The notes below the pieces were generated by a model. It was not told the origin of the DNA and ran no database searches. It saw only the letters and a list, made by a program, of their open reading frames with translations. From contig NZ_OY781882.1 of NCBI RefSeq assembly GCF_963677125.1, forward strand, positions 3,666,501 to 3,730,500: a DNA stretch of 64,000 nt. The letters run 5' to 3'. This DNA is from an uncultured Desulfobacter sp. Lineage in GTDB: Bacteria; Desulfobacterota; Desulfobacteria; Desulfobacterales; Desulfobacteraceae. This document shows, piece by piece, positions 50,683 to 59,083 of the stretch. Made by a program: the position numbers and the translations under genes. How positions within the stretch are numbered: position 1 is the first letter of the stretch; every line of letters starts with the position of its first letter.

Positions 50683-53600
50683 ATGAACATTCTAAAGTCA
50701 AAACTTCAGATTCCCAAACGGTATCACACGCTTTCCAGAAAGCGGCTGGTCCGATCTTTGAGTAAAATCAGTACTGCAAAACTGGCATCCATCAATGCCG
50801 GTGCCGGATATGGCAAAACGACCCTGGTTGCAGACGCGCTTAAACAAATGAACCTTGCCGCCCTCTGGTACCGGCTGGATGAACAGGATAACGATTTTGC
50901 CGTTTTTGTTGCCTATCTGTATGCCGCCCTTAACCAGAACGATTCCGGTGCTGATGAAATGGATATGCAGCATACGGTTTCAAAAACCGGTTTAACAAAA
51001 CACACAGAGACACTTTTGGAATGGCTGACTTTTCTGGAAAAAACGATAACGCAGCCCACCGTGATCATCCTGGATGACTATCATCTGGTCGGAGACAATC
51101 CCGCCATCAATCAAGCGATACAGTTTATTATCGAGCGCCTGCCGGATCATATTCATCTGATTTTGATCGGCCGAAAAAATCCAAGAGTTGGCTTATCAAA
51201 GCTACGGGCAGAAGGAACGCTTATTGAAATTGATGAAGCCGATCTGGCGTTTACGCCCGGGGAGATCGAACTTTTTTTCTCAGATCACATATTGCCCACC
51301 CCAACTTCGGCCAAAGATATCTTTGCCGGCACAGGGGGGTGGGCAGCCGGTCTGGTGCTGCTTCGTTATTCACTGGAGAAAAAAGCCCCTGAAGAGATCA
51401 AGGCCGCAATTGATTCATTCGTGCAAAACCCGGGGCATATATTTTCTTATTTCAAAGAAACCATATTTGATCTGCAACCGCCTAATTTCAGAGCATTTAT
51501 GATGAAAGCAGCCCTTCTTGCCGAAATAAACATAAACCTCTGCAGCAAAATATTTCATGAAGATAGTGCCGCCGCAATTATCAATAAAATGGTTGACGAC
51601 CATTTAATGATTTTTCCCACAGACGACGTTGGCAAAAGCTTTTACCTGCATCATCTTTTCCGAGATTTTTTAATTGACCAGCTTCATCAAACGTTTTCAA
51701 AACCTGAAATCAATCAATTGCACCGTCGAATTGCCCGTAAACTTGAAACAGAAGATGTCTTTCAGGCCATCCACCACTTTTTAGAAGGCCAGGCTTTTGA
51801 TGATGCCATTGCCCTCATCGGAACCCATGAAAGAAAATTTTTGCTGGAAGGAAAAGTCAATTTCCTGGGCCAATGCTTAAATAAACTGCCTGAATCCGTT
51901 ATTGAAAAAAATCCCGAATCACTGCTGGCCCAGGCCAAACTCTTTTCCCATTTCGGGAAGCACAAACAGGCCATGGAGAACCTGACCCGGGCTCACCAAC
52001 TGTTTAAGAAACAAAAATCCGGAGACAGAATGGTCAAATGCCTCATAGAGCTGGGCACCCAATACTATTCCACCGGGTATATTAAAGAAGCCAAACTGCT
52101 TATGGAACAGGTGCTTGGAGACGTGCAGGTAAAATCCTTTACCCACATTACCGCACTATCCTACCTGACATTGCTCTCTTCAATTTTATGCGAGTTTGAA
52201 ACTGCGGAAAACTACTATAAAACAGGACGGGAAATAGCCCGGAGCCTTTCCGGTTTTGAAAGCAATTTATCTGAAATTTCCGTAAACGTTGCGTATACAT
52301 ACACATTGTATATTAAAGGAAGGTTTAACCAGGCATATCAGCTTAGCAAAAAGCTACTGAAAAAAGCGATTGAGTCCGGCGCAGAGGCATTTTTATCCTT
52401 ACTCAATTATCAGTTCAGTTCCCACTATTTTATGCTGGAAGAATATGAAAAGGGGATTGAATATGCAAAAAAGGCCATTGAGATCTGTGATCAAACATCT
52501 CAGTTTGACAGCACCCGGGGATGGATCTATTTCATGTGGGCCCAAAACTGTGTCGCCCTTGACAGAACGGATCAGGCCCGTGAGTTGATCCAAGAGTGTG
52601 TCGGAATATTCGAGGACATGGGAAACCGCTGGGGTCTTGCCCACGCCTGGGAGCTGCTGCATAAAATAGATATTACCCAAGGGGACATGAAGTCGGCCCG
52701 GCAACAACTGGAAAAGGGCATGGACACCATCAAAGGTTACGGACTGGTTTCCACTGAAGGCATCTTTGAAAACAGCCTTGCCCAGCTGTATATCCTTGAA
52801 GAAAATTACTCAAGCGCCTTGGATTGTCTTGAACGTGCAAAAGATAAGTTTAAAGTTGTGGATTTCCATATGTGCTGCAACCATCTGCTGGCGTCGAAAG
52901 CCTGCTTTAAATCCGGTATGTTGCAAAAAGCGTTCAAGTGCCTGTCACAAGGTCTGGCTTTATCTGAAAAAAGAGACTACCACCGGTTTATTGAAAAAGA
53001 ATCCCAGTGGATCAATTCTCTTTTAAAATCCGGTTATTCAAAACAGATACCACTGAACAAAAAAGCGGATACTTACCTGAAATCCGTTATTAAAGCAGAT
53101 ATAACGAAAAATCGGCCGGTCTTAAAGATCAAGTTGTTTGGCCGGTTCAAGCTTACGATTAACGATAAAGAGATCCCACCGGCAAAATGGCGCAGCTCAA
53201 GAGCGCTCATGATTTTAAAGTATCTTGCCGCCAACAGGACCAGAGGTTTTATTCCGCGGGAAGTATTGATTGAGATGTTGTGGCCCGAAGCTGACCCGAA
53301 AAAAACAGCGGGCCGCTTTCACATGGCCATGAGCGCCCTTCGCAAAACCCTGGAACCCGGAATTCTCCCCAAAAGGGCCTCCACATATATTGAACGCAAA
53401 AAAGACACTTACAGGCTGTATGATGACAGCAGAATCCGGATTGATTCAGAGCAATTTTCAGATGCGCTCATCCTGGCAAGGGCCAACAAAGCTCCCCCCC
53501 CAAAAGCACTCGAATCATACCGTTTGGCCCTATCCATTTATACGGGATCATTTCTGGAAGAAGATCAATATGAGGACTGGTGCAATTACATAAGAGATAA

Positions 53601-53889
53601 ATTTAATTCAGATTACATGACAATGCTCAAAGAGATGGCTGATATTTACGAAAAGCAAAACGACATGGCAAATGCCCATCACTGCAACCAAAAAATCTTT
53701 AGCATCGATTCTTTTAATGAAACCGCAGTAACAAAAATAATGGCCTTCCATTCAAACCAAGGCAATTTTGCCCAAGTAAAACAGACATATAAAACTTACC
53801 GGGATGCCGCGCAGGATATGGCATGCCCGGTCAGCCCTGATGTGACGGCCCTGTATAAAAAGCTCACCCCAACAAAAAACTCAATTTAG
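50683..53889 (+). CDS. Large MalT/LuxR-type ATPase with C-terminal SARP/BTAD DNA-binding domain
   Basis: The 1068-residue protein has an N-terminal STAND/MalT-like ATPase with Walker A GAGYGKTT (residues 40-47) and Walker B VIILDDYHLV (about residue 128), an all-helical TPR-like middle (residues about 340-790), and at about residues 805-905 a winged-helix domain (LKIKLFGRFKLTIND, RSSRALMILKYLAANR, LIEMLWPEADPKKTAGRFH). A BTAD-like helical domain ends it. The DNA-binding domain is C-terminal but of the SARP type instead of the LuxR helix-turn-helix usual in MalT. It would act as an inducer-dependent activator. The NrfD gene starts 69 bp later and is a possible target. Confidence 0.85.
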   Translation: MNILKSKLQIPKRYHTLSRKRLVRSLSKISTAKLASINAGAGYGKTTLVADALKQMNLAALWYRLDEQDNDFAVFVAYLYAALNQNDSGADEMDMQHTVSKTGLTKHTETLLEWLTFLEKTITQPTVIILDDYHLVGDNPAINQAIQFIIERLPDHIHLILIGRKNPRVGLSKLRAEGTLIEIDEADLAFTPGEIELFFSDHILPTPTSAKDIFAGTGGWAAGLVLLRYSLEKKAPEEIKAAIDSFVQNPGHIFSYFKETIFDLQPPNFRAFMMKAALLAEININLCSKIFHEDSAAAIINKMVDDHLMIFPTDDVGKSFYLHHLFRDFLIDQLHQTFSKPEINQLHRRIARKLETEDVFQAIHHFLEGQAFDDAIALIGTHERKFLLEGKVNFLGQCLNKLPESVIEKNPESLLAQAKLFSHFGKHKQAMENLTRAHQLFKKQKSGDRMVKCLIELGTQYYSTGYIKEAKLLMEQVLGDVQVKSFTHITALSYLTLLSSILCEFETAENYYKTGREIARSLSGFESNLSEISVNVAYTYTLYIKGRFNQAYQLSKKLLKKAIESGAEAFLSLLNYQFSSHYFMLEEYEKGIEYAKKAIEICDQTSQFDSTRGWIYFMWAQNCVALDRTDQARELIQECVGIFEDMGNRWGLAHAWELLHKIDITQGDMKSARQQLEKGMDTIKGYGLVSTEGIFENSLAQLYILEENYSSALDCLERAKDKFKVVDFHMCCNHLLASKACFKSGMLQKAFKCLSQGLALSEKRDYHRFIEKESQWINSLLKSGYSKQIPLNKKADTYLKSVIKADITKNRPVLKIKLFGRFKLTINDKEIPPAKWRSSRALMILKYLAANRTRGFIPREVLIEMLWPEADPKKTAGRFHMAMSALRKTLEPGILPKRASTYIERKKDTYRLYDDSRIRIDSEQFSDALILARANKAPPPKALESYRLALSIYTGSFLEEDQYEDWCNYIRDKFNSDYMTMLKEMADIYEKQNDMANAHHCNQKIFSIDSFNETAVTKIMAFHSNQGNFAQVKQTYKTYRDAAQDMACPVSPDVTALYKKLTPTKNSI

Positions 53890-53958
53890 TTAATCTTTAG
53901 TTCCATGTGCTATAGCACCCTAAAACTTTCAAAATAATTTTCAAGGAGATTTAAACAC

Positions 53959-55194
53959 ATGGATTCCGGATTATTGCCCAAAGGAGCAAAACGCTGCGGC
54001 ATGGGGAAATTTTATTTCAGATTAACCGTTGTGGGAGCTGTTCTTCTTTGGGGAATTTATGCCTGGGTGTTGATCTACTGGAAGGGATTGAATCAAACCA
54101 ACATGAACGATTACTATGGATTCGCCCTCTGGATCTGGGCAGACCTGGCAGTCATCGCAGTTGGCGGCGGCGCGTTTTTCACCGGACTGCTCAAGTATAT
54201 TTTTAACGTTAAAGAACTTAAAAATATAATTAATTTTGCCGTGATCATCGGGTTTGTCTGTTATAGTTCCGCCCTGATGATCCTTGCCATTGACGTGGGA
54301 CAACCATTGCGTTTCTGGTTCATTTACTGGCATGCCAACATCCACTCCATGCTGACGGAAGTGGCCTTTTGCCTGACAGCATATTTTATGGTGCTGACCA
54401 TTGAATTCATCCCCAATATTCTGGAAAACAGACAAACCGCCAAAATTTCTTTTTTCAGCCACCTAAGCCATAACATGCACGGCGTCATGGCTGTCTTTGC
54501 CGCAACCGGTGCCTTTCTTTCCTTTTTCCACCAGGGGTCCCTTGGCGGGGTTACCGGTGTTATGTTCGGCCGCCCGTTTGCCGTCAGGGAAGGCCTGCTG
54601 ATCTGGCCCTGGACCTTCTTTTTATACACTTGGTCGGCTGCGGCATTTGGACCGTGCTTTACATTACTGGTCACAAATATCACCGAAGCCATTACCCATA
54701 AAAAGCTGATAAGTGATCAAACGGTTCATCTTCTGGCAAAAATTTCGGGCTGGATGATTGTGTGTTATATGGTTGCCAAGATCATTGATACCATTTACTG
54801 GGCAACGGTAACCGCACCCGGACTCGGATTTGCGTTCAGCCGTTTTTATACAAACAACAGTTTCTACGGCTATTGGATTTTAATCGCTGAAGTCGTCTTC
54901 TGCGGAGTTATCCCGGGGCTCCTGCTGATTTACAAACCCACGCGTGAAAAATCGGCAACGCGCATGACTGCCATCATTTTGGGCGTAATCGGCATCTGCC
55001 TGAACCGCTGGGTCATGGTGCTCCAGACAATGGCCGCCCCGGTCATGAGTTTTGACACCTGGGCGCTATACGTGCCAAGCTGGCAGGAAGTGGCCACGAC
55101 CATATTGCCCGTGGCCTACGGCATTATCCTGATCTCGGTTGCATACCGGTACCTGCCGGTATTCCCCCAAGAAATTAAGTTGAATGACGGGTAA
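53959..55194 (+). CDS. NrfD/PsrC-family membrane protein (QrcD-like)
   Basis: A 411-residue protein with about ten membrane helices. It has family segments WIWADLAVIAVGGGAFFTGL, AIDVGQPLRFWF, WHANIHSMLTEVAFCLTAYF, and HQGSLGGVTGVMFGRPFAVR. The N-terminal ‘KGLNQTNMNDYYGFALW’ pattern and overall length resemble QrcD, the membrane subunit of the Qrc menaquinone reductase complex that carries periplasmic electrons into the quinone pool in sulfate reducers. No Fe-S or cytochrome partner genes are adjacent, so it is an orphan here. RBS AAGGAG precedes the ATG. The QrcD equivalence is from memory of the family and should be tested. Confidence 0.8.
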   Translation: MDSGLLPKGAKRCGMGKFYFRLTVVGAVLLWGIYAWVLIYWKGLNQTNMNDYYGFALWIWADLAVIAVGGGAFFTGLLKYIFNVKELKNIINFAVIIGFVCYSSALMILAIDVGQPLRFWFIYWHANIHSMLTEVAFCLTAYFMVLTIEFIPNILENRQTAKISFFSHLSHNMHGVMAVFAATGAFLSFFHQGSLGGVTGVMFGRPFAVREGLLIWPWTFFLYTWSAAAFGPCFTLLVTNITEAITHKKLISDQTVHLLAKISGWMIVCYMVAKIIDTIYWATVTAPGLGFAFSRFYTNNSFYGYWILIAEVVFCGVIPGLLLIYKPTREKSATRMTAIILGVIGICLNRWVMVLQTMAAPVMSFDTWALYVPSWQEVATTILPVAYGIILISVAYRYLPVFPQEIKLNDG

Positions 55195-55236
55195 GAAGCA
55201 GACACCCTTCAAAAGGGAAATTCCTTTTCCCCGTAA

Positions 55237-55410
55237 TCATCCACAATAGAATCCAGGCTCGGACAATCGGACAATCCTGAGCCGGGCGATTTCACGCATG
55301 GTTCTGCGTTCCCGGGCTTGGGCTTGGGCATCAAGGAGATCATTTGTAGTGGACCGGCCTCCCCGGTAACAGGCGCGCTCTACCCGCAAGGGTTCCTCCC
55401 TCTTACCCCG
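55237..55410 (-). pseudogene. TolC-family C-terminal remnant
   Basis: On the minus strand one frame reads EEPLRVERACYRGGRSTTND, LLDAQAQARERRT and MREIARLRIVRLSEPGFYCG then TGA at 55237-55239. This is the conserved last segment of TolC-family channels (aGrsT-nDLLDAQ ... eiaR). Nothing upstream of about 55410 continues the family and there is no start codon or signal. It fills the gap between the NrfD gene and zur and looks like the stump of a deleted efflux gene. Confidence 0.6.
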
Positions 55411-55439
55411 GATTAGTCTATTTTTGGTTAAATATCATT

Positions 55440-55886
55440 TCAACCCATCTTTCCCATCTTTTTAAGACAATTCCTGCAGATGCCGTCTATACGCAACTCA
55501 AACTTATCTATACGGCCCGGGAAGGTATTTTCAAAAGAATGAAAATCAATATTCACGGCTTCGGGTGTCAAACAGTCCATGCGCCCGCACTGGGTGCAGT
55601 AAAAATGGGGATGGGCCGGGTGATGGGCATTAGGAGCCATGCCGTAATAGGCCGCCCGGCCGCCGGTCGCGATCCGGGCCACAATCTGTTTTTCCACCAG
55701 CAGATCCAGGATGCGGTATACGGTTACCCGGTTTATGTGGGCGGATCTCTCTAAGGTTTCGTGGATATCTGCCGCTGACAATGGAAAATTGTTACCGCCG
55801 ATGACTTCCAGTACCCGCAACCGGTTGGAGGTTGACGTTATGCCTGCGTCTTTAAGCAGCGCCCTGTAATCACAATGGATACACAT
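55440..55886 (-). CDS. zur: Fur-family regulator, probably Zur
   Basis: The 148-residue protein has the Fur fold: winged helix (AGITSTSNRLRVLEVI, INRVTVYRILDLLVEKQIVA) and dimerisation domain with zinc-binding HPAHPHFYCTQCGRMDC and the terminal CRNC. Two CxxC pairs suggest a structural zinc site. It is 4 bp downstream of znuB in the znuA-znuC-znuB-zur order, so it is most likely the zinc sensor for that operon. PerR or Fur cannot be excluded by sequence alone. Confidence 0.85.
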   Translation of the reverse strand: MCIHCDYRALLKDAGITSTSNRLRVLEVIGGNNFPLSAADIHETLERSAHINRVTVYRILDLLVEKQIVARIATGGRAAYYGMAPNAHHPAHPHFYCTQCGRMDCLTPEAVNIDFHSFENTFPGRIDKFELRIDGICRNCLKKMGKMG

Positions 55887-55890
55887 GATA

Positions 55891-56733
55891 TTACTTTTTT
55901 ACTTCTCCTGCATGCTGAACCGTTCTGGGTACAAAATCCCAAAGTTTTTCAACACCCAGGGTGATTAGAAATGCAGTGCCGGCCACCATGATAATGGCCG
56001 CCCCGGAGGTCAGGTCAAACCGGTAAGACAGGTACAGCCCAGCCATGGTGAAACAGGCGCCCAGCAAACTTGAACCGGCCATCATGGTCCCCAGGGACCG
56101 GGCATGTTTCTCCACCATGAACGGCGGGATGGTGAGCAATGCAATCACCATGATCAGCCCCACCACCTGGATCACCATGACCACGGTAAGTCCGAGCATT
56201 GCAATCAGAGAAAAATAGATCCCGCGCACCGGAAGTCCCCGCAAGCCCGCAAATTCTTCGTCATAGGAAACCGCCATCAGTTCCTTGTAAAAAAAGGCAA
56301 CCAGAAAAAGGATCAGGGTGCCGATGACAGCCATAATGATCAGGTCTGATCCGGGCACGGTAAGAATACTGCCGAAAAGATAACTCATCAGATCCACATT
56401 ATATCCCGGTGTCAGATCTACCAGAATAATACCGAATGCCATACCCACGGCCCAGATCACACCAATGACCGTATCGGCCCGCTGCCTGTTGTTTAACGTA
56501 ACAGCTGCCATGACCAGTGAGGCCCCCAGGGAAAATCCCATGGTGGAAGGAATCACCGGCCAGTTGAAATAAAATGCCATGCCGATCCCGCCATAGGCGG
56601 CGTGCGCAATACCGCCCGATAAAAACACGATGCGGTTCACCACCACCAAAGTGCCCATGATGCCGCAGATGATGCTGGTCAAAAGCCCTGCGGCCAGCGC
56701 ATGGCGCATAAACTCGTATTTAAGAATTTCCAT
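55891..56733 (-). CDS. znuB: Zinc ABC transporter permease
   Basis: Start ATG 56733 follows a GGGGGTGCAG site and opens MEILKYEFMRHALAAGLLTS, the usual ZnuB N-terminus; the reading to 56832 adds a polar leader inside znuC. The 280-residue protein has eight or nine membrane helices with VVVNRIVFLSGGIAHAAYGG, LTPGYNVDLMSYLFGSIL and the loop EEFAGLRGLPVRGIYF. It imports Zn2+ with ZnuC and ZnuA. The 14-bp overlap with the znuC end supports coupled translation. Confidence 0.92.
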   Translation of the reverse strand: MEILKYEFMRHALAAGLLTSIICGIMGTLVVVNRIVFLSGGIAHAAYGGIGMAFYFNWPVIPSTMGFSLGASLVMAAVTLNNRQRADTVIGVIWAVGMAFGIILVDLTPGYNVDLMSYLFGSILTVPGSDLIIMAVIGTLILFLVAFFYKELMAVSYDEEFAGLRGLPVRGIYFSLIAMLGLTVVMVIQVVGLIMVIALLTIPPFMVEKHARSLGTMMAGSSLLGACFTMAGLYLSYRFDLTSGAAIIMVAGTAFLITLGVEKLWDFVPRTVQHAGEVKK

Positions 56734-57490
56734 CTGCACCCCCTGGATCTTTATGCCCTGCCCCGGGCATGACCTGGGCCAGCACCTGCACCCGACAGGC
56801 ATCTTCCACCGAGCATTCATACATGGTTTCAAGCATCTGCCCTTTAATCTCCTCCTGGGAATGGTAATGCAGCCCGTGGTTCACGCAGGCCACTGATTTG
56901 ACATAATTGGATACGGCAAACAGGTCATGGGTAACCACCACAATGGCCACATCCTTATTTAGGATTTCAAGCAAGTTTAAAAAATCCTCCTGGCCCCTTG
57001 AATCAATACTGGCGGTGGGTTCGTCAAGAAACAACAGTCTCGGCTGGGTCATTAAAGACCGGGCGATGAATACCCGCTGACGCTGCCCCCCGGAAAGCTC
57101 TCCGATCTTTTTGCGGGCATGCCTGGCCATACCCAGACGATCCAGTGCGGCCAACCCATCATTCTCACACTCTTTCCGGGTCCGCCGGGACTGCCCGAAG
57201 CGCCCGCCTGTCCCCAGGCATCCCATGAGCACCACATCCAGTGCGGTAATGGGGAAATGGCCGTTGATATGGACGTTCTGGGGCACATACCCCAGGGCCT
57301 GGGTCAATTTGCCCGGACGCTCTCCCAATACCCGGATTTTACCTTTATCAGGTTTAAGAAGCCCCAGGATCAGGCGAATCAGGGTGGATTTTCCTCCGCC
57401 GTTGGGGCCGATAACAGCTATAAAATCGTGCTCCCGGATGGTTAGGTTGATATCTGAAAGAACGATCTCTCCATTGTAGGAAAAATCCAC
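56720..57490 (-). CDS. znuC: Zinc ABC transporter ATP-binding protein
   Basis: The 256-residue ATPase has Walker A GPNGGGKSTLI, Q-loop VPQNVHINGHFPIT, signature LSGGQRQRVFIARSL, Walker B LLFLDEPTASID and switch VVVTHDLFAVS. The end carries a histidine/cysteine-rich tail region (VNHGLHYHSQEE) common in ZnuC. The only standard start is GTG 57490, which lacks a ribosome site and omits the first strand (LVTVENV) of the family. Upstream in the same frame, an ATA at 57532-57530 follows a perfect AAGGAGG with 7-nt spacing and overlaps the znuA stop; this may be the real start. Confidence 0.9.
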   Translation of the reverse strand: MDFSYNGEIVLSDINLTIREHDFIAVIGPNGGGKSTLIRLILGLLKPDKGKIRVLGERPGKLTQALGYVPQNVHINGHFPITALDVVLMGCLGTGGRFGQSRRTRKECENDGLAALDRLGMARHARKKIGELSGGQRQRVFIARSLMTQPRLLFLDEPTASIDSRGQEDFLNLLEILNKDVAIVVVTHDLFAVSNYVKSVACVNHGLHYHSQEEIKGQMLETMYECSVEDACRVQVLAQVMPGAGHKDPGGADGNS

Positions 57491-57528
57491 ATTTTCTACC
57501 GTTACCAGGGCTTTTTCTAGGATCTCGA

Positions 57529-58428
57529 CTATTTTAGGACCTCCTTAAACTGCGCAGCCACTTTTCTCATATTATCCAGCCAGTCCGGTGCCAGAGGGTC
57601 GGCCGGTATAACCTGTCCGCTAATTTCCTTGGCCACAAGGGCCGCACTCTTGGTTGAAAACTGGGGCTGGACAAAAATTACTTTAATGCCTTCGGCCCTG
57701 GCATGGGCAATCAATTCCTGCAGTTTGGCCGGTTTTGGATTTTTGCCTTCTATTTCAATGGGGATCATTTTCAGGTGGTAATCCCGGGCAAAATACCCCC
57801 ATGAAGGATGAAACACCATAAACTGCATACCCGCTTTATTTTTTAACATCCGGGCCAGATCCAGATCCAGGGCATCAATTTTTTTGATGAAACCATGATA
57901 ATTGGCCGTGTAAAAGTCTTTATTTTCAGGATCTGCGGTAACAAGGGTGTCAAGGATATGGCCGGACTGGATTTTGACCAGCTTCGGAGAGAGCCAGATA
58001 TGGGGGTCCAACCCGGCATGGCCATGATCATTCTCGTGGTCATGGTGGTCGGCCGATTCTTCGTCTTCGTGATGGTGAGCGGCTATGGGCTGTTTTTCGA
58101 TGCCTTTCTCTGTGTGGACAATGGTCATTTCCGGATTGGCCGATGCAATTTTGTCCAGCCAGAACGTTTCAAATGGCACACCAATGGAAAAATAGATACG
58201 GGATTTGGATAGTTTTGCCATCTGCAGGGGTTTTGGCTCATATGTGGCCGGACTTGCTCCTGGCTGGACCATCACGGAAACATCCACTTTATCTTTGCCA
58301 ATTTGTTGCACAAAATATTGCTGGGGCACGATGCTGACAAATATGGGAACCGGTGTTTGGGCCCCGGCATATCCATAACAAACGGCAATCATTGAGATAA
58401 TCGTAAACAATTTAACAAATAGTTTCAT
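57529..58428 (-). CDS. znuA: Zinc ABC transporter periplasmic binding protein
   Basis: The 299-residue protein has a signal peptide (IISMIAVCYGYAGAQ), the cluster A-I domain opening VPIFVSIVPQQYFVQQIGKD, conserved ligand regions HTEKGIEKQ, GLDPHIWLSPKLV and FHPSWGYFARDY, and a His/Asp/Glu-rich loop (AHHHEDEESADHHDHENDHG) before DPHIW, typical of zinc-specific ZnuA. It captures Zn2+ for ZnuB/ZnuC. It is the first gene of the operon, and a candidate operator lies 66 bp upstream. Confidence 0.94.
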   Translation of the reverse strand: MKLFVKLFTIISMIAVCYGYAGAQTPVPIFVSIVPQQYFVQQIGKDKVDVSVMVQPGASPATYEPKPLQMAKLSKSRIYFSIGVPFETFWLDKIASANPEMTIVHTEKGIEKQPIAAHHHEDEESADHHDHENDHGHAGLDPHIWLSPKLVKIQSGHILDTLVTADPENKDFYTANYHGFIKKIDALDLDLARMLKNKAGMQFMVFHPSWGYFARDYHLKMIPIEIEGKNPKPAKLQELIAHARAEGIKVIFVQPQFSTKSAALVAKEISGQVIPADPLAPDWLDNMRKVAAQFKEVLK

Positions 58429-58493
58429 ATCAGAGTCCTTTTTGAATCAATTTTATATGGTCATATCGGATAAAATGAGAAACAATTTATATA

Positions 58494-58515
58494 TGCAAAT
58501 TTATTGCATTTTGCA
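58494..58515. promoter_or_regulatory. Candidate Zur operator upstream of znuA
   Basis: The 22 bp hold a near-palindrome with arms TGCAAAT and ATTTTGCA around TTATTGC. It is 66 bp before the znuA start in an otherwise AT-rich gap, and a Zur-like regulator is encoded in the operon. Spacing and symmetry suit a Fur-family site, but no second copy is in the window to compare. Confidence 0.4.
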
Positions 58516-58619
58516 GAAAAGGCAAGGACGTTTTTATATTTTCATGAAAATATACGTCTTGTGAATGTTACTTGAGGGTTAAAACGAAATGGCGCAGAGA
58601 GGCTGTTTTGAAATGCGTA

Positions 58620-59066
58620 CTAATTAAGATCTTCGTTGTCTTTTTTAAAGACTGGAATTTTAACTGTCGGCACCCCCTCTTTCTCCAGGGTCTTTTCCTC
58701 TTCCTGGGTTGTGGTGCCCCGGATCTGTTTGAACTCTTTTGCCCCGTAATGCATTTCCAACGCTTCTTTGGCAAAGGCGGACCCTACATCTTCGTAGTTA
58801 TTCTCGACGTACTCAGTCATTTTTTCGGCAAATTCGGCCATGGCATCCAGTTGGGCCTGGGACGCCAGCTCCCGGTTGGGACCGGCAGGGACTGGGGACG
58901 CAGATTTCCTTATGGCCACGGCAGATAATTTTGGACTTACTGAAAAACTGTCACACACAGGGCATTGCAAAAGGCCCTGCTCCTGCTGACGGTTAAGATC
59001 ATCCCGGTCATCGAACCAGCCTTCAAAAATATGGCCGTTAATGCATTCCAGATCAAAGACTATCAT
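58620..59066 (-). CDS. DUF1178-family protein
   Basis: The 148-residue protein has the family opening MIVFDLECINGHIFEGWF, a CPVC pair that with CINGH could bind zinc, a variable linker, and the helical ending YVENNYEDVGSAFAKEALEM followed by HYGAKEFKQIRGTTTQEE. The function is unknown. It lies 17 bp after the radical SAM gene and ends the mtnA-ahbB-radical SAM run. Confidence 0.88.
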   Translation of the reverse strand: MIVFDLECINGHIFEGWFDDRDDLNRQQEQGLLQCPVCDSFSVSPKLSAVAIRKSASPVPAGPNRELASQAQLDAMAEFAEKMTEYVENNYEDVGSAFAKEALEMHYGAKEFKQIRGTTTQEEEKTLEKEGVPTVKIPVFKKDNEDLN

Positions 59067-59083
59067 GATTAGAGGGGTATACG

